A stretch of 64,000 bases of DNA from Flavobacterium frigoris PS1. GTDB taxonomy: Bacteria; Bacteroidota; Bacteroidia; Flavobacteriales; Flavobacteriaceae. The position numbers and the translations under genes were made by a program. The notes beneath the pieces were generated by a model that saw only the letters and a program-made list of their open reading frames with translations, was not told where the DNA came from and did not search any database. The stretch lies in the NCBI RefSeq assembly GCF_000252125.1, contig NZ_AHKF01000020.1:62001-126000 (forward strand), read 5' to 3'. Below are positions 20,751-30,218 of this stretch, piece by piece. Every line of letters begins with the position of its first letter. The first letter of the stretch is position 1.

Positions 20751-22496
20751 ATGTTTGATATTTCTGCATTAAAAGAAATGAAGCTTGCTGAGCTTCAAGA
20801 AATAGCTAAATCAGCTAAAACCATAAAATTTAATGGTGTAAAAAAAGACACCTTAATAGGGGCAATTTTGGAACATCAAAATAGCACTGTTGATACAACA
20901 TCAGATAAGCAAGCGGAAACTAAATCCGAAGATGATAAGCCTAAAAGGGCACGTATTGTACCTGTAAAAAAGGTGGCCATTCAAAAATCTAAAGTCAAAC
21001 CATTATTCACAAAGGAAGAGGATTCTGTTGAAACAGAATTACAGGCTACAATTGAGGTGCCGGCAGAAGTTACTTCTCAGGTTGAAGCCGTAAATGCTCA
21101 GGCTGAAGCGGTAGATGAAGCACCAGTATCAGGTAAGAAAGTAGGGAAAGAGATTAAATTTAATAAATCAGCCTACGAAAAGAAAATTGCTTTAAAAAAA
21201 GATAAAGAAGAAGCAAAAGAAGCTTCAAAAGAAAGCGAAGAAGGCACGGATACTGAAATAAAAGCAACACCAGAAGTTAGTGCTCCTGTTAAAAAAGTAA
21301 ACCCAAACCAGTTAAATAAACAAAACCAAAATCCTACTTTTAAAGCTAAAAAAAGTAATTTTAGGGATTCTGATTTTGAATTTGATGGAATTATAGAAAG
21401 TGAAGGAGTTTTAGAAATGATGGCTGATGGTTATGGTTTTCTACGCTCTTCAGATTATAACTATTTGGCTTCGCCAGATGATATTTATTTATCGACATCT
21501 CAAATTAGATTATTCGGTCTTAAAACCGGAGATACCGTTAAAGGTGTAGTACGTCCTCCAAAAGAAGGGGAGAAATTTTTCCCACTTGTAAAAGTACTGA
21601 AAATAAACGGACACGACCCTCAAGTGGTTCGTGACAGGGTTTCTTTTGAACATTTAACCCCCGTTTTTCCGTCAGAAAAATTCAATTTGGCTGCACGTGA
21701 AAGCACAATTTCTACACGTATTATCGATTTGTTTTCTCCTATAGGAAAAGGACAGCGTGGTATGATTGTAGCCCAACCAAAAACGGGTAAAACAATGTTG
21801 TTGAAAGAAATTGCAAACGCAATTGCGGCTAACCATCCTGAGGTTTATCTTATCGTTTTATTGATAGATGAGCGTCCTGAGGAAGTTACAGATATGCAAC
21901 GTAGTGTGCGTGGAGAAGTAATCGCTTCTACTTTTGATAGAGAACCACAGGAACACGTTAAGATTGCTAATATCGTTCTTGAAAAAGCAAAACGTTTAGT
22001 GGAATGTGGACATGATGTGGTGATTTTATTAGATTCGATTACACGTTTGGCCAGAGCTTACAATACAGTGCAGCCTGCTTCAGGTAAAGTATTGAGTGGT
22101 GGTGTGGATGCAAATGCGTTACAGAAACCAAAACGTTTCTTTGGAGCGGCCCGTAATGTTGAAAATGGAGGTTCGTTAAGTATAATAGCCACTGCGTTGA
22201 CTGAAACAGGTTCTAAAATGGACGAAGTTATTTTTGAGGAATTCAAAGGTACTGGTAATATGGAATTGCAGTTGGATAGAAAAATAGCTAATAAACGTAT
22301 CTTTCCAGCAATTGATTTAACTTCTTCAAGTACTCGTCGTGATGATTTGTTATTAGACGAAAAAACCTTGCAAAGAATGTGGATTATGAGAAAGTATCTT
22401 TCTGATATGAACCCAGTGGAAGCGATGAGTTTTATAAACGACCGTTTCAGACAAACTAGAAACAATGAAGAGTTTTTAATCTCGATGAATGATTAA
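20751..22496 (+). CDS. rho: Transcription termination factor Rho
   Basis: Rho is the hexameric RNA helicase that terminates transcription. The 581-residue protein has an N-terminal Rho_N helical domain ([20 protein letters not shown]), a long low-complexity insertion rich in Lys, Glu and Ala (about residues 45-205), and the RNA-binding cold-shock-like domain ([16 protein letters not shown]). The ATPase core has Walker [11 protein letters not shown] (residues 341-350), Walker [17 protein letters not shown] and the Q-loop region. The insertion makes it longer than E. coli Rho (419 residues), which is usual in Bacteroidota and is thought to alter RNA binding. Two strong hairpins follow. Confidence 0.98.
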   Translation: MFDISALKEMKLAELQEIAKSAKTIKFNGVKKDTLIGAILEHQNSTVDTTSDKQAETKSEDDKPKRARIVPVKKVAIQKSKVKPLFTKEEDSVETELQATIEVPAEVTSQVEAVNAQAEAVDEAPVSGKKVGKEIKFNKSAYEKKIALKKDKEEAKEASKESEEGTDTEIKATPEVSAPVKKVNPNQLNKQNQNPTFKAKKSNFRDSDFEFDGIIESEGVLEMMADGYGFLRSSDYNYLASPDDIYLSTSQIRLFGLKTGDTVKGVVRPPKEGEKFFPLVKVLKINGHDPQVVRDRVSFEHLTPVFPSEKFNLAARESTISTRIIDLFSPIGKGQRGMIVAQPKTGKTMLLKEIANAIAANHPEVYLIVLLIDERPEEVTDMQRSVRGEVIASTFDREPQEHVKIANIVLEKAKRLVECGHDVVILLDSITRLARAYNTVQPASGKVLSGGVDANALQKPKRFFGAARNVENGGSLSIIATALTETGSKMDEVIFEEFKGTGNMELQLDRKIANKRIFPAIDLTSSSTRRDDLLLDEKTLQRMWIMRKYLSDMNPVEAMSFINDRFRQTRNNEEFLISMND

Positions 22497-22545
22497 GATC
22501 GAGACAATAGAATAAAGAAAATAGAGTAGTTTGTTTTCTATCAAA

Positions 22546-22586
22546 AAAATCCTCGAAAAGTAATGTACTTACTTTTCGAGGATTTT
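22546..22586 (+). terminator. Terminator downstream of rho
   Basis: AAAATCCTCGAAAAGT and ACTTTTCGAGGATTTT form a perfect 16-bp stem around a 9-base loop, 50 bases after the rho stop. Confidence 0.85.
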
Positions 22587-22604
22587 CTATTTTATGCTAT
22601 GGCT

Positions 22605-22636
22605 AAAAAAACACCTTCGATCGAAGGTGTTTTTTT
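22605..22636. terminator. Bidirectional terminator between rho and the rRNA methyltransferase gene
   Basis: AAAAAAACACCTTCGA is followed immediately by its reverse complement TCGAAGGTGTTTTTTT, a perfect palindrome. It lies 22 bases past the stop of the minus-strand gene at 22658 and probably serves it. Confidence 0.85.
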
Positions 22637-22657
22637 GTTATTTATTAGCTTATGCTG

Positions 22658-23914
22658 TTATGCTTTAGCTTCTTTTATTTCTTTTGGTGGTTTTGCTACT
22701 TCTTCTTTTCTTTCTAAAAGTGCCATGTAAAACCCATCAAAACCAGATTCTGAAGCAAGAATTTTTTGGTCTTTTATAAAAGTAAATTCTTTTCCAATAT
22801 CTGTTGTCAAAAAACGCTCTACTTGCTCCTGATTTTCAGATGGTAATACAGAACAAGTTGCATAAACCAGTTTTCCTCCCGGTTTTACGATTTTAGAATA
22901 ACTTTCTAAAACTTCCGACTGAATCTTACGTATGTTATCGATGAATTCTGGTCTCAATTTCCATTTGGCATCTGGATTCCTTTTAAGAACCCCAAGGCCA
23001 CTACATGGAGCGTCAATCAAAACACGATCTGCTTTTTGATGTAGCTTCTTGATAACCTTAGTGGTGTCAATTATACGGTATTCTATATTAAAAGCACCAT
23101 CTCTTTTTGCTCTTATTTTTAACTGTTTCAGTTTACTTTCGTATAAATCCATAGCAATCAATTGTCCTTTGTTTTCCATCAAAGCGGCAATGTGTAATGT
23201 TTTTCCACCAGCACCAGCACAAGTATCAACAATTCGCATTCCTGGTTTTACATCAAGGAAAGCGGCTACAAGTTGAGAATTAGCATCCTGAACTTCAAAG
23301 AATCCTTGTTTGAAAACATCAGTCATGAAAACGTTGGCTCTTTCTTTTAAAACTAACGCATCTGGTTGGTTTTTTAGAGTGTCTGTTTCAATGTTTAAGT
23401 CCATCAATATGGCTCTTAAGTTTTCTTTGGTTGTTTTGAGGGTGTTGACTCTAAGAACCACTTTGGCAGGTTGGTTTTGAGCAGCTATTTCAGTAGCCCA
23501 TACTTTTTCTCCCAATTCTTTTACTCCCATTTCATCCATCCAATCTGGAATAGATTCTTTTAGGGCTCTTACTTTTGAAAGTTCGTCAAAACGACCTTTT
23601 ATTTTTCTTTCTGGAGTTCCTTCCAGTTGACGCCAATCTGGAATAGGATAACCTCTTAATACAGCCCATACTGAAAACATTCTCCAAAGATTATCTCTGT
23701 CAAATGGCTCTTTTACTTCGGCAATTTCTGCATATAATCGTTTCCAACGTACTACTTCGTAGATGGTTTCGGCAACAAACTTTCTGTCAGAGCTTCCCCA
23801 ACGTTTGTCTTTCTTTAAGGCTCTTGCAACCACTTTATCAGCATATTCCCCTTCATTAAATATTGCATTTAGGGAATCAATAGTGGTATAAACTAAATTT
23901 CTGTGTAATCTCAT
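22658..23914 (-). CDS. RsmB/NOP-family RNA (cytosine-C5) methyltransferase
   Basis: This 418-residue enzyme methylates cytosine C5 in RNA with S-adenosylmethionine. An N-terminal NusB-like helical region (about 1-130) precedes the Rossmann methyltransferase domain. That domain carries DTCAGAGGKTLHIAALM (SAM motif I), VLIDAPCSGLGVLKRNPD and YATCSVLPSENQEQ, each with one of the two catalytic cysteines (PCSG and TCS). The domain order is that of RsmB (16S rRNA C967), but orthology to RsmB rather than another NOP member is not proven. A consensus -7 box TACCTTTG lies 17 bases upstream of the start. Confidence 0.93.
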   Translation of the reverse strand: MRLHRNLVYTTIDSLNAIFNEGEYADKVVARALKKDKRWGSSDRKFVAETIYEVVRWKRLYAEIAEVKEPFDRDNLWRMFSVWAVLRGYPIPDWRQLEGTPERKIKGRFDELSKVRALKESIPDWMDEMGVKELGEKVWATEIAAQNQPAKVVLRVNTLKTTKENLRAILMDLNIETDTLKNQPDALVLKERANVFMTDVFKQGFFEVQDANSQLVAAFLDVKPGMRIVDTCAGAGGKTLHIAALMENKGQLIAMDLYESKLKQLKIRAKRDGAFNIEYRIIDTTKVIKKLHQKADRVLIDAPCSGLGVLKRNPDAKWKLRPEFIDNIRKIQSEVLESYSKIVKPGGKLVYATCSVLPSENQEQVERFLTTDIGKEFTFIKDQKILASESGFDGFYMALLERKEEVAKPPKEIKEAKA

Positions 23915-23931
23915 TTTTAATTATTGAGGTG

Positions 23932-23939
23932 CAAAGGTA
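23932..23939 (-). promoter_or_regulatory. Promoter -7 box of the RsmB-like gene
   Basis: TACCTTTG on the minus strand matches TAnnTTTG and ends 17 bases before the ATG at 23914. Confidence 0.5.
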
Positions 23940-24002
23940 CTATTAATTGATTGAAAGTTAAATTTTTAATAATGAATGTTGATTTTAAATTTTCAGCATA
24001 AA

Positions 24003-24032
24003 AAAAACACTGCTTATAAGGGCAGTGTTTTT
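24003..24032 (-). terminator. Terminator of kup
   Basis: AAAAACACTGC and GCAGTGTTTTT form an 11-bp stem around an 8-base loop, 22 bases beyond the kup stop codon. Confidence 0.88.
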
Positions 24033-24054
24033 GAATTTTATTAATTGAAATCCC

Positions 24055-26022
24055 TTATTTAACCCTTGTTAGCCCGATGTTTTCAGGAGCATGAAGGACC
24101 ATTGGAAATTTTTCTATTTTTACAGAACTACTGTCTAAACCAAAAGCACTTTCTTCAGACAGACTTAATTTTTTAATGAAGAAATAAGAGTTCATGATTA
24201 TTTTCTCATGCCATCTCATATCACTATCATTAGATAGAAACTTCTCAGATAAAACAAACTTGAAGTCGCCAATGATATTGTTCTTATTTAATGATTCATA
24301 TCGACTTGTAATATCGACTTCACCTTTTTTAACCATGTCTTTGATTACTTCTCGGAACATTAGATTTATTTTTGTTGGTTCTCTAAAACCTAAATTGAAG
24401 TCTACACGATATAAATCATCTTTGATTATTTCACTTACTTTATACTCAGTTTTATAAGGTTCACTTAAAATATTTACATGGACAAACCAATATATATCAG
24501 CTCTTTTAGGTCTTTTTTGCAATATAGAATACATTACCTTTTCTTCAATTTCATCAGCGCGATTTGCATTGGTCATGTAAACTAAGTGAGTTGCATATTT
24601 TGGAATGGATAAATCAGCACTTAACTCCATTAGTACTTTTCTGTAGTCCTCAATTTTTACAATTTTAGTGTAGGTCTTACTTATTTTTTTAGCGAGATAC
24701 CATGTTGTCATTACAGAGATTAATAATACAGCTATGATAAGGGTTACGTAACCTCCTTCAGAAAACTTAGTGATATTTGCGACAAGGAAACTTAACTCAA
24801 TTGCTAGATATATCGAGATCAATGGTATGATAAAGTATAATTTTACTCTTTTCATTATTAAGTAAAAGTTAAGCAAGATTGTTGTCATTATCATACATAA
24901 TATGATTGCAAGCCCATAAGCATGTTCCATATTACTGGACTCTTCAAAGTGAAGTACAATTCCAACACATCCAAAAAACAGCAACCAGTTGATCGACGGG
25001 ATATACAGCTGTCCTTTTAATTCCGTAGGATATTTTATTTTTACTTTTGGCCAGAAATTTAATCTCATGGCTTCATTTATTAAAGTAAATGAACCGCTAA
25101 TAAGCGCTTGAGATGCTATTACTGCAGCAAGTGTCGCGATTACAATCCCTATAGGTTGAAACCAGTCAGCCATTATAAGGTAGAATGGATTGCCATTAAC
25201 ACCACCTAAAGTTTGTAACGTTTCTCCTTCATGATGTATCAAATAGGCCGCTTGCCCAAAATAATTAAGTACTAATGTTGTTTTTACGAATATCCAGCTA
25301 ATTCTAATGTTTTTTCGGCCACAATGCCCCATGTCTGAATATAATGCTTCGGCACCTGTTGTACAGAGGAATACAAAACCAAGTACAAAAAAACCGTCAG
25401 GATGAATGGATAGTAAGTGGTAGGCGTAGTATGGGTTGAAAGCTTTAAAAACTTCAGGATGCTTTGTAATTTGGATTAATCCAAGGATTCCAAGCATGCT
25501 GAACCAAATTAGCATCATGGGAGCGAAAAATTTACCGACTAGTTTTGTGCCAAATTGTTGAATTGTAAACAATACGAATAAGATTCCAATAACAATGGGG
25601 ACGGTATTTATTTGTGGGTAATAGGTTTTAATTCCTTCCACGGCCGATGAAACGGATATAGGAGGGGTTATGATACCATCAGCAAGCAAGGCACTTCCTC
25701 CAATAATGGCGGGGACGATTAACCATTTAATTTTTGTTTTTTTGACTAACGCATATAAGGCAAAAATTCCGCCTTCACCATGGTTGTCTGCACTCAAGGT
25801 TATGAGGACATATTTGATGGTGGTTTGTAAGGTAAGAGTCCAAAAAACGCATGAAATACCTCCTAGGACAATATCTGCATTTATAATATTATTACTAAGT
25901 ATGGCTTTCATTACATATAATGGAGAGGTTCCAATATCACCGTAAATTATTCCCAACGTAATTAATAAACCACCTAGCGTTAATTTTGAATGTAGGTTTT
26001 TATGCGATGTGCTTGTGCTCAT
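24055..26022 (-). CDS. kup: Kup-family potassium uptake transporter
   Basis: The 655-residue protein is a K+/H+ symporter of the KUP/HAK/KT family. It has about twelve membrane helices over residues 15-450 and a cytoplasmic C-terminal domain. The signature GIIYGDIGTSPLYVMKAI is at residues 24-41, followed by TLSADNHGEGGIFALYALV. It provides constitutive low-affinity potassium uptake in relatives. The gene is monocistronic, with a TAAATTTG -7 box 22 bases upstream of the ATG and a terminator downstream. No c-di-AMP riboswitch-like leader is apparent, since the 5' region is too short. Confidence 0.97.
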   Translation of the reverse strand: MSTSTSHKNLHSKLTLGGLLITLGIIYGDIGTSPLYVMKAILSNNIINADIVLGGISCVFWTLTLQTTIKYVLITLSADNHGEGGIFALYALVKKTKIKWLIVPAIIGGSALLADGIITPPISVSSAVEGIKTYYPQINTVPIVIGILFVLFTIQQFGTKLVGKFFAPMMLIWFSMLGILGLIQITKHPEVFKAFNPYYAYHLLSIHPDGFFVLGFVFLCTTGAEALYSDMGHCGRKNIRISWIFVKTTLVLNYFGQAAYLIHHEGETLQTLGGVNGNPFYLIMADWFQPIGIVIATLAAVIASQALISGSFTLINEAMRLNFWPKVKIKYPTELKGQLYIPSINWLLFFGCVGIVLHFEESSNMEHAYGLAIILCMIMTTILLNFYLIMKRVKLYFIIPLISIYLAIELSFLVANITKFSEGGYVTLIIAVLLISVMTTWYLAKKISKTYTKIVKIEDYRKVLMELSADLSIPKYATHLVYMTNANRADEIEEKVMYSILQKRPKRADIYWFVHVNILSEPYKTEYKVSEIIKDDLYRVDFNLGFREPTKINLMFREVIKDMVKKGEVDITSRYESLNKNNIIGDFKFVLSEKFLSNDSDMRWHEKIIMNSYFFIKKLSLSEESAFGLDSSSVKIEKFPMVLHAPENIGLTRVK

Positions 26023-26044
26023 GAATTATCTTTAAAAAACTCGT

Positions 26045-26052
26045 CAAATTTA
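26045..26052 (-). promoter_or_regulatory. Promoter -7 box of kup
   Basis: TAAATTTG on the minus strand is a consensus -7 box ending 22 bases before the kup ATG at 26022. Confidence 0.5.
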
Positions 26053-26099
26053 CTCTTTTAAAATAAATTAGAACTGTTTATCTCGAAATAAGACATAAA

Positions 26100-26127
26100 A
26101 AAACACGGTTCGTTAAAACCGTGTTTT
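26100..26127 (-). terminator. Terminator of the secreted repeat-protein gene
   Basis: AAAACACGGTT pairs with AACCGTGTTTT around a six-base loop. It lies 20 bases past the stop codon at 26148. Confidence 0.88.
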
Positions 26128-26147
26128 CTGTTTCGTTAAAAAAGGGA

Positions 26148-27443
26148 TTATGTTCTTCTATTACCTCCTCTTGATGAGTTATTTCCTTCTTCGTTAGAAG
26201 AAGAGTTTCTTCTTTGACTTTCAGCTCTTTGTGGTGCGTCTTGTCTAGCAGAACTAGCCCTATTTTGTGAATTGTCTCTCTGTGTTTGCGTTCTTTGTGG
26301 CGCAGCTTGTGTAGCTGAGTTTCCTCTGTTTTGTGAATTTTCTCTCTGCGTTTGCATTCTTTGAGGTACAGTTTCTCTTGAAGAACTAGTTCTGCTTTGT
26401 GAATTGTCTCTCTGCGTTTGCGTTCTTTGAGGTGCAGTCTCTCTTGAAGGACTAGTTCTGTTTTGTGAATTGTCTCTCTGTGTTTGCGTTCTTTGAGGCG
26501 CAGTTTCTCTTGAAGGACTAGTTCTGTTTTGCGAATTGTCGCTCTGCGTTTCAGTTCTTTGAGGTGCACTTTGTCTAGATGAACCTGCTCTATTTTGCGA
26601 ATAGTCCCTTTGATTTCCAACTCTTCCACTTTGTTCTCTTGAAGGGCTTGTTCTATTTCTAGAATTACCATTGTCGTTGCGTGAGTTAACACTTCTGGAG
26701 TTTCTTCTTTGGTCTAATTCATAACGATTAGAAACAGTTGCGTTTCTTCTTGAAAATGCATAATCAGGATGACGTTTTTCATATCCATTTGAACGTCTTG
26801 AGCTATATAAAACAACCGCTTGGTTACTTCTTCTTGAAGTTACATAATTATAGTTGTTGTGTATGTTTAAGCTAAGTTGGATGTTGTTTCTATATCTGTA
26901 AACAGGAAAAGGATTCCATGCATAATAATAAGATGGGTAAAAGTTCCAGTACCAGTTTGAAACATATGGACGATAGTTATTAGACCATAATGAGGCATAT
27001 ATTACTGGAGTGCTATAATAATTAGGTTCATAAATATAATTTGGACCATACATGTATTCATTACCTACAACTTGTATGTGAACTCTATTGTATCTGTCTT
27101 TTTCTACCTCGATTGTAGCAACGTCCTGATATACATCTCGATCAAGTACAGACTGAATGATGATAACGTGAGTGTTATAATCAACAGTTTCGATAACTCG
27201 CAAGTAATCAACTTCATTATCGTAATTCAGATCCAAATTTGATATTTGAAGTTCAGGATCGTTCAAGCGTCTTTCAAAATCTTGAAGATTTCTGGAATCC
27301 CCAAAAATATCGGTAACAGCTCTTAAGTCTAAATTATCACTAATTTCGTCGTTCATTGCATTTACCCTAGTTCTGTTTTGCGCCTGCATTTGCAGTGCAA
27401 AAACGGAAGTCATAAGACTCAATAATAGTATTTTAGTTTTCAT
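26148..27443 (-). CDS. Secreted protein with Tyr-rich domain and disordered 22-residue repeats
   Basis: From Met at 27443 the 431-residue product has a Sec signal peptide (MKTKILLLSLMTSVFALQMQ, cleavage near AQN). An acidic domain with DNEVDYLRVIE and an aromatic stretch of many Tyr, Trp and Pro (about residues 115-190) follow. The C-terminal half is rich in Arg, Ser, Asn and Gln. About six copies of a 22-residue unit of the type RTQTQRDNSQNRTSPSRETA fill positions 26229-26624. No catalytic motif is visible. It is probably an envelope or surface protein with an intrinsically disordered, basic tail. I do not recognise a named family. Confidence 0.8.
   Translation of the reverse strand: MKTKILLLSLMTSVFALQMQAQNRTRVNAMNDEISDNLDLRAVTDIFGDSRNLQDFERRLNDPELQISNLDLNYDNEVDYLRVIETVDYNTHVIIIQSVLDRDVYQDVATIEVEKDRYNRVHIQVVGNEYMYGPNYIYEPNYYSTPVIYASLWSNNYRPYVSNWYWNFYPSYYYAWNPFPVYRYRNNIQLSLNIHNNYNYVTSRRSNQAVVLYSSRRSNGYEKRHPDYAFSRRNATVSNRYELDQRRNSRSVNSRNDNGNSRNRTSPSREQSGRVGNQRDYSQNRAGSSRQSAPQRTETQSDNSQNRTSPSRETAPQRTQTQRDNSQNRTSPSRETAPQRTQTQRDNSQSRTSSSRETVPQRMQTQRENSQNRGNSATQAAPQRTQTQRDNSQNRASSARQDAPQRAESQRRNSSSNEEGNNSSRGGNRRT
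26229..26624 (-). repeat. Tandem 66-bp coding repeat, about six units
   Basis: The protein unit R-T-x-T-Q-R-D-N-S-Q-N-R... ending APQ recurs every 22 residues, i.e. every 66 bases. Middle units are nearly identical and outer units more diverged, which suggests expansion by slippage or recombination. Boundaries are approximate. Confidence 0.8.
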
Positions 27444-27559
27444 AATCAGTGTATTAAAATATAACAATTTTGGATATCCAATTACTGTGCCAATAAATTT
27501 TGAGTTGATTTGTCATTCCTATAATTAGTTGTAAATTAGCTTTAAATAAACGGATAAGG

Positions 27560-28624
27560 ATGAAAAAAAAAATTATAGTAGGGTTAACGGTGCTTATTTT
27601 AATTTCTTGTAAAACAGCGTTGTATGAGAAAATAAGTAAGGATAAGATTATTTATAAGACAGTTGTAATTGACACGCTGTTTCAGGATAATATCAGTATC
27701 AGGGCGATATTAATTGACGAGAATAAAATCTGGTATTCTGCAAATAATTCAAGATTTGGTTTTTATGATTTGAAAACTAAACTGAAATTTGAAAGAAACA
27801 TATTTAAGGACAGTTTAAAGTTGGAATTCAGAAGTAATGCACAAACGGCTCATGCTGTTTTTATATTGAATGTTGCTAATCCAGCTTTACTTTATAAGGT
27901 TTCTAAAAAAGATTTTACAACTAAATTAGTATATCAGGAAAGCCATGAAAAGGTGTTTTATGATAGCATGCAGTTTTGGAATAACAAAGAGGGAATTGCA
28001 ATGGGGGACCCTATAGCGGGCTCTCTTTCTATTATCATCACGAGAGACGGAGGAAATACATGGAACAAAATACCAGCAAATGAATTACCTGAAATTGCTG
28101 AAGGCGAAGCAGCTTTTGCGGCAAGTAACACTAATATTGTAATAAAGGGAAATAATACCTGGATTGTTTCTGGAGGTAAAAAAGCGAGGGTTTTCCATTC
28201 CTCTGATAAAGGAAAGAGCTGGCGAGTTTACAATACACCGATAGTTCAAGGCAAAGCGATGGCAGGTATCTTTACTGCTGATTTTTATGATTCGGAAAAA
28301 GGATTTATTGCAGGAGGAGACTATGAGGCTCCAAATCAAAATTTCGGAAATAAGGCGGTTACCTATGATGGAGGGAAAAATTGGGAGCTTATTTCAGAGA
28401 ACCAAGGTTTTGGATACGCTTCTTGTGTTCAATACATACCTCATAGCAATGGAAAGTCACTTGTTAGTGTAGGGGCATCCGGAATTCATTATTCTTGTGA
28501 TGGGGGTAATTCATGGAAACAGCTGGCTAGTGATCCAAATCTCTTTACTATTCGTTTTGTAGATAGGCAAACTGCAATTGCTGCAGGGAAAAATAAAGTG
28601 ATTCGGATTAAATTTTTGAAATAA
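27560..28624 (+). CDS. Lipoprotein with BNR/YCF48-like beta-propeller
   Basis: The 354-residue protein starts with a lipoprotein signal (MKKKIIVGLTVLILISCKT, lipobox LISC with Cys17). It continues as a beta-propeller with Asp-box/BNR-type motifs such as ITRDGGNTWNKIP, HSSDKGKSWRVY, VTYDGGKNWELIS and YSCDGGNSWKQL. The repeats resemble the YCF48/HCF136 photosystem-II-assembly propeller and sialidase BNR repeats. In Bacteroidota such proteins are often called oxidoreductases without evidence. No glycosidase active site is visible, so I infer a binding or scaffold role at the outer membrane. It is divergent from the repeat protein gene. Confidence 0.85.
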   Translation: MKKKIIVGLTVLILISCKTALYEKISKDKIIYKTVVIDTLFQDNISIRAILIDENKIWYSANNSRFGFYDLKTKLKFERNIFKDSLKLEFRSNAQTAHAVFILNVANPALLYKVSKKDFTTKLVYQESHEKVFYDSMQFWNNKEGIAMGDPIAGSLSIIITRDGGNTWNKIPANELPEIAEGEAAFAASNTNIVIKGNNTWIVSGGKKARVFHSSDKGKSWRVYNTPIVQGKAMAGIFTADFYDSEKGFIAGGDYEAPNQNFGNKAVTYDGGKNWELISENQGFGYASCVQYIPHSNGKSLVSVGASGIHYSCDGGNSWKQLASDPNLFTIRFVDRQTAIAAGKNKVIRIKFLK

Positions 28625-28625
28625 A

Positions 28626-28670
28626 ATAAAATCCCAATCTAATAATTTCATTATTGGATTGGGATTTTAT
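28626..28670. terminator. Bidirectional terminator between convergent genes
   Basis: ATAAAATCCCAATC and GATTGGGATTTTAT form a 14-bp stem continued by TAATAAT/ATTATTG around a short loop. It lies directly after the propeller lipoprotein stop and 26 bases before the end of the convergent gene. Confidence 0.9.
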
Positions 28671-28695
28671 TAGTTCACAAGGAGAGAATAAGATG

Positions 28696-29154
28696 TTATT
28701 TTCTGTTTCCTCTGTCTCTGTATTGATGCAATAATTTTCTATTGAAACCTTCTTCAGAAATTCGAAGTTTAATGATTTTTACCGCAGGTAATACCTTTCT
28801 TAGATTCTTAGTGTAATTTTTACGTAGTAAAAATAACTCCTCATCTGTGTTTTCCATTTGCGTCAATAATAGGACTGCTTGACTTTCAGTCATTCTATTT
28901 AAATCAGCCTCACCCATTCTCTGCTTATACGCTTTCATTTTTAGATGCCTTATTTCAAATTGTTTATCATCGAAGGTGTTGTAAACAGGCCAGAATTTTT
29001 CGGCTTCCTTAGTTGTTAAGTCTAGTTCGGTCGTTAAAAAAGCCACTTTTAAAGCTTTAATTTGTTCCTTTTTGTCTTTCATGCTTTCGCTTTGAGCGTA
29101 AAAATTAAAAGAGCTAAGTAGCAAAAGTATCGGTAGGATTTTTTTAATGTTCAT
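28696..29154 (-). CDS. Periplasmic helical protein (Spy/CpxP-like 'sensor of ECF-type sigma factor')
   Basis: The product (152 residues from Met at 29154) has a Sec signal peptide (MNIKKILPILLLLSSFNFYAQ) and an all-helical, charged mature part with EKFWPVYNTFDDKQFEIRHLK. This is the pattern of Bacteroidota periplasmic proteins encoded beside ECF sigma factors. An upstream in-frame extension to 29244 overlaps the preceding gene and lacks a signal peptide, so I reject it. It is the last gene of a three-gene operon (sigma factor, membrane protein, this gene). By context it may modulate the sigma/anti-sigma pair in an envelope stress response; this is inference. Confidence 0.8.
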   Translation of the reverse strand: MNIKKILPILLLLSSFNFYAQSESMKDKKEQIKALKVAFLTTELDLTTKEAEKFWPVYNTFDDKQFEIRHLKMKAYKQRMGEADLNRMTESQAVLLLTQMENTDEELFLLRKNYTKNLRKVLPAVKIIKLRISEEGFNRKLLHQYRDRGNRK

Positions 29155-29170
29155 TTTCTTTGTGTTTTTA

Positions 29171-29581
29171 TTATTCATTGAGGAGCTGCTCCAAGTCAGG
29201 ATCGCTAGCCAGCATGTCTTCAATTGTCTTGTCCTCCAAGGCAACCGTAGTGTTTATATGGTCAATATCTTCAGACTCTAATGCGTTTATCAAATCAAAC
29301 TGAGTCATATTGGTTTGATAACTTAAGTAGTTTTCCAAGGTAGCCTCGTCTAATTCTTTAGTAGTAGTAGTGTCGAATAAGATTGGAACCATCAGTGCAA
29401 TAATTAATATGGCAGCTGCAGCCATAAATGCATTTTTTCTTCTCTGAAAAATAGAAATTACCTTTGGTTCATTTGCAGGCAAAGTCTGCATTAACTTTTC
29501 TGAAAAATTTTCAAAGTAATGCTCCGGAGTTTTAAACCCAGATTCGATTTTCGGTTTGTTTTCTAATTTAAATGCTTTCAT
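29171..29581 (-). CDS. Single-pass membrane protein, probable anti-sigma factor
   Basis: This 136-residue protein has a cytoplasmic N-terminal part with TPEHYFENFSEKLM, one membrane span (AFMAAAAILIIALMVPILF, about residues 51-69) and an acidic extracytoplasmic tail ending DLEQLLNE. It lacks a recognisable zinc-binding anti-sigma motif. Its position directly after an ECF sigma gene (33 bases) and its single-span layout fit the anti-sigma role that is common in this genus, but homology alone does not prove it. The downstream periplasmic protein gene starts 16 bases after its stop. Confidence 0.65.
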   Translation of the reverse strand: MKAFKLENKPKIESGFKTPEHYFENFSEKLMQTLPANEPKVISIFQRRKNAFMAAAAILIIALMVPILFDTTTTKELDEATLENYLSYQTNMTQFDLINALESEDIDHINTTVALEDKTIEDMLASDPDLEQLLNE

Positions 29582-29614
29582 AACAATGGTTAGACTTAAT
29601 TATTGATAAAAGGT

Positions 29615-30157
29615 TTAATCGGCCATGACAAATGCTTCAATTTTTTTTACTGCATGATGATAGGAAGCTTTTAGTGCGCCTACCGAAGTTCCTAAAATAT
29701 CTGATATTTCTTCATATTTCAGTTCTTCAAAATATTTCATTTTGAAAACTAATTGTTGTTTTTCAGGAAGGGCCGCAATTGCTTTTTGTAATTTAATTTG
29801 AACTTCATTCCCGTCAAAATATGGATCGGATTTAAGATTGTCTATCGTTTTATTCTGCAACGATTCTGATGAAACCCCATTTTTTTTTGCTTTTTGACTT
29901 AAAAAACTAATTGCTTCGTTTGTGGCTATGCGGTAGATCCATGAAAAAAGCTTGCTTTCCCCTTTGAACTTTTTTAAATGTTGAAACACTTTTATAAATG
30001 TATTTTGCAAAACATCGTCAGTATCGTCATGATTTAACACGATGTTACGGATGTGATTGTACAATGGTTTTTGATAAGCTAACAAGAGTCTTTGAAACGC
30101 CTCATTTTGCGTTTTAGGATTCAATAACTGTTGAATAAATTCCTCTTCTTCTGGCAA
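29615..30157 (-). CDS. ECF-type RNA polymerase sigma factor
   Basis: The 180-residue protein is a sigma-70 family member of ECF type. Region 2 (about residues 20-90) contains LYNHIRNIVLNHDDTDDVLQ and KGESKLFSWIYRIATNEAIS. Region 4 (about 125-175) contains ALPEKQQLVFKMKYFEEL and the helix-turn-helix YEEISDILGTSVGALKASYH. It should direct RNA polymerase to a small regulon, probably envelope-related. A probable anti-sigma gene and a periplasmic sensor-like gene follow, forming the operon. The regulon cannot be inferred here. Confidence 0.95.
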   Translation of the reverse strand: MPEEEEFIQQLLNPKTQNEAFQRLLLAYQKPLYNHIRNIVLNHDDTDDVLQNTFIKVFQHLKKFKGESKLFSWIYRIATNEAISFLSQKAKKNGVSSESLQNKTIDNLKSDPYFDGNEVQIKLQKAIAALPEKQQLVFKMKYFEELKYEEISDILGTSVGALKASYHHAVKKIEAFVMAD

Positions 30158-30218
30158 AGCTATTATTTATGGAGTTAGAATAGAATTTATCGAATTGGTT
30201 TAATCAAAAAAATAATAA

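Noticed and set aside
22058-22465. 135-codon minus-strand ORF inside rho
   Set aside because: It is antisense to the highly conserved Rho ATPase core and has no recognisable motif.
26078-26692. 204-codon minus-strand ORF rich in Lys, Glu, Arg and His
   Set aside because: It lies in a shifted frame over the 66-bp repeats of the secreted protein gene, starts inside that gene, and owes its length to repeat periodicity. No promoter, signal or family feature supports it.
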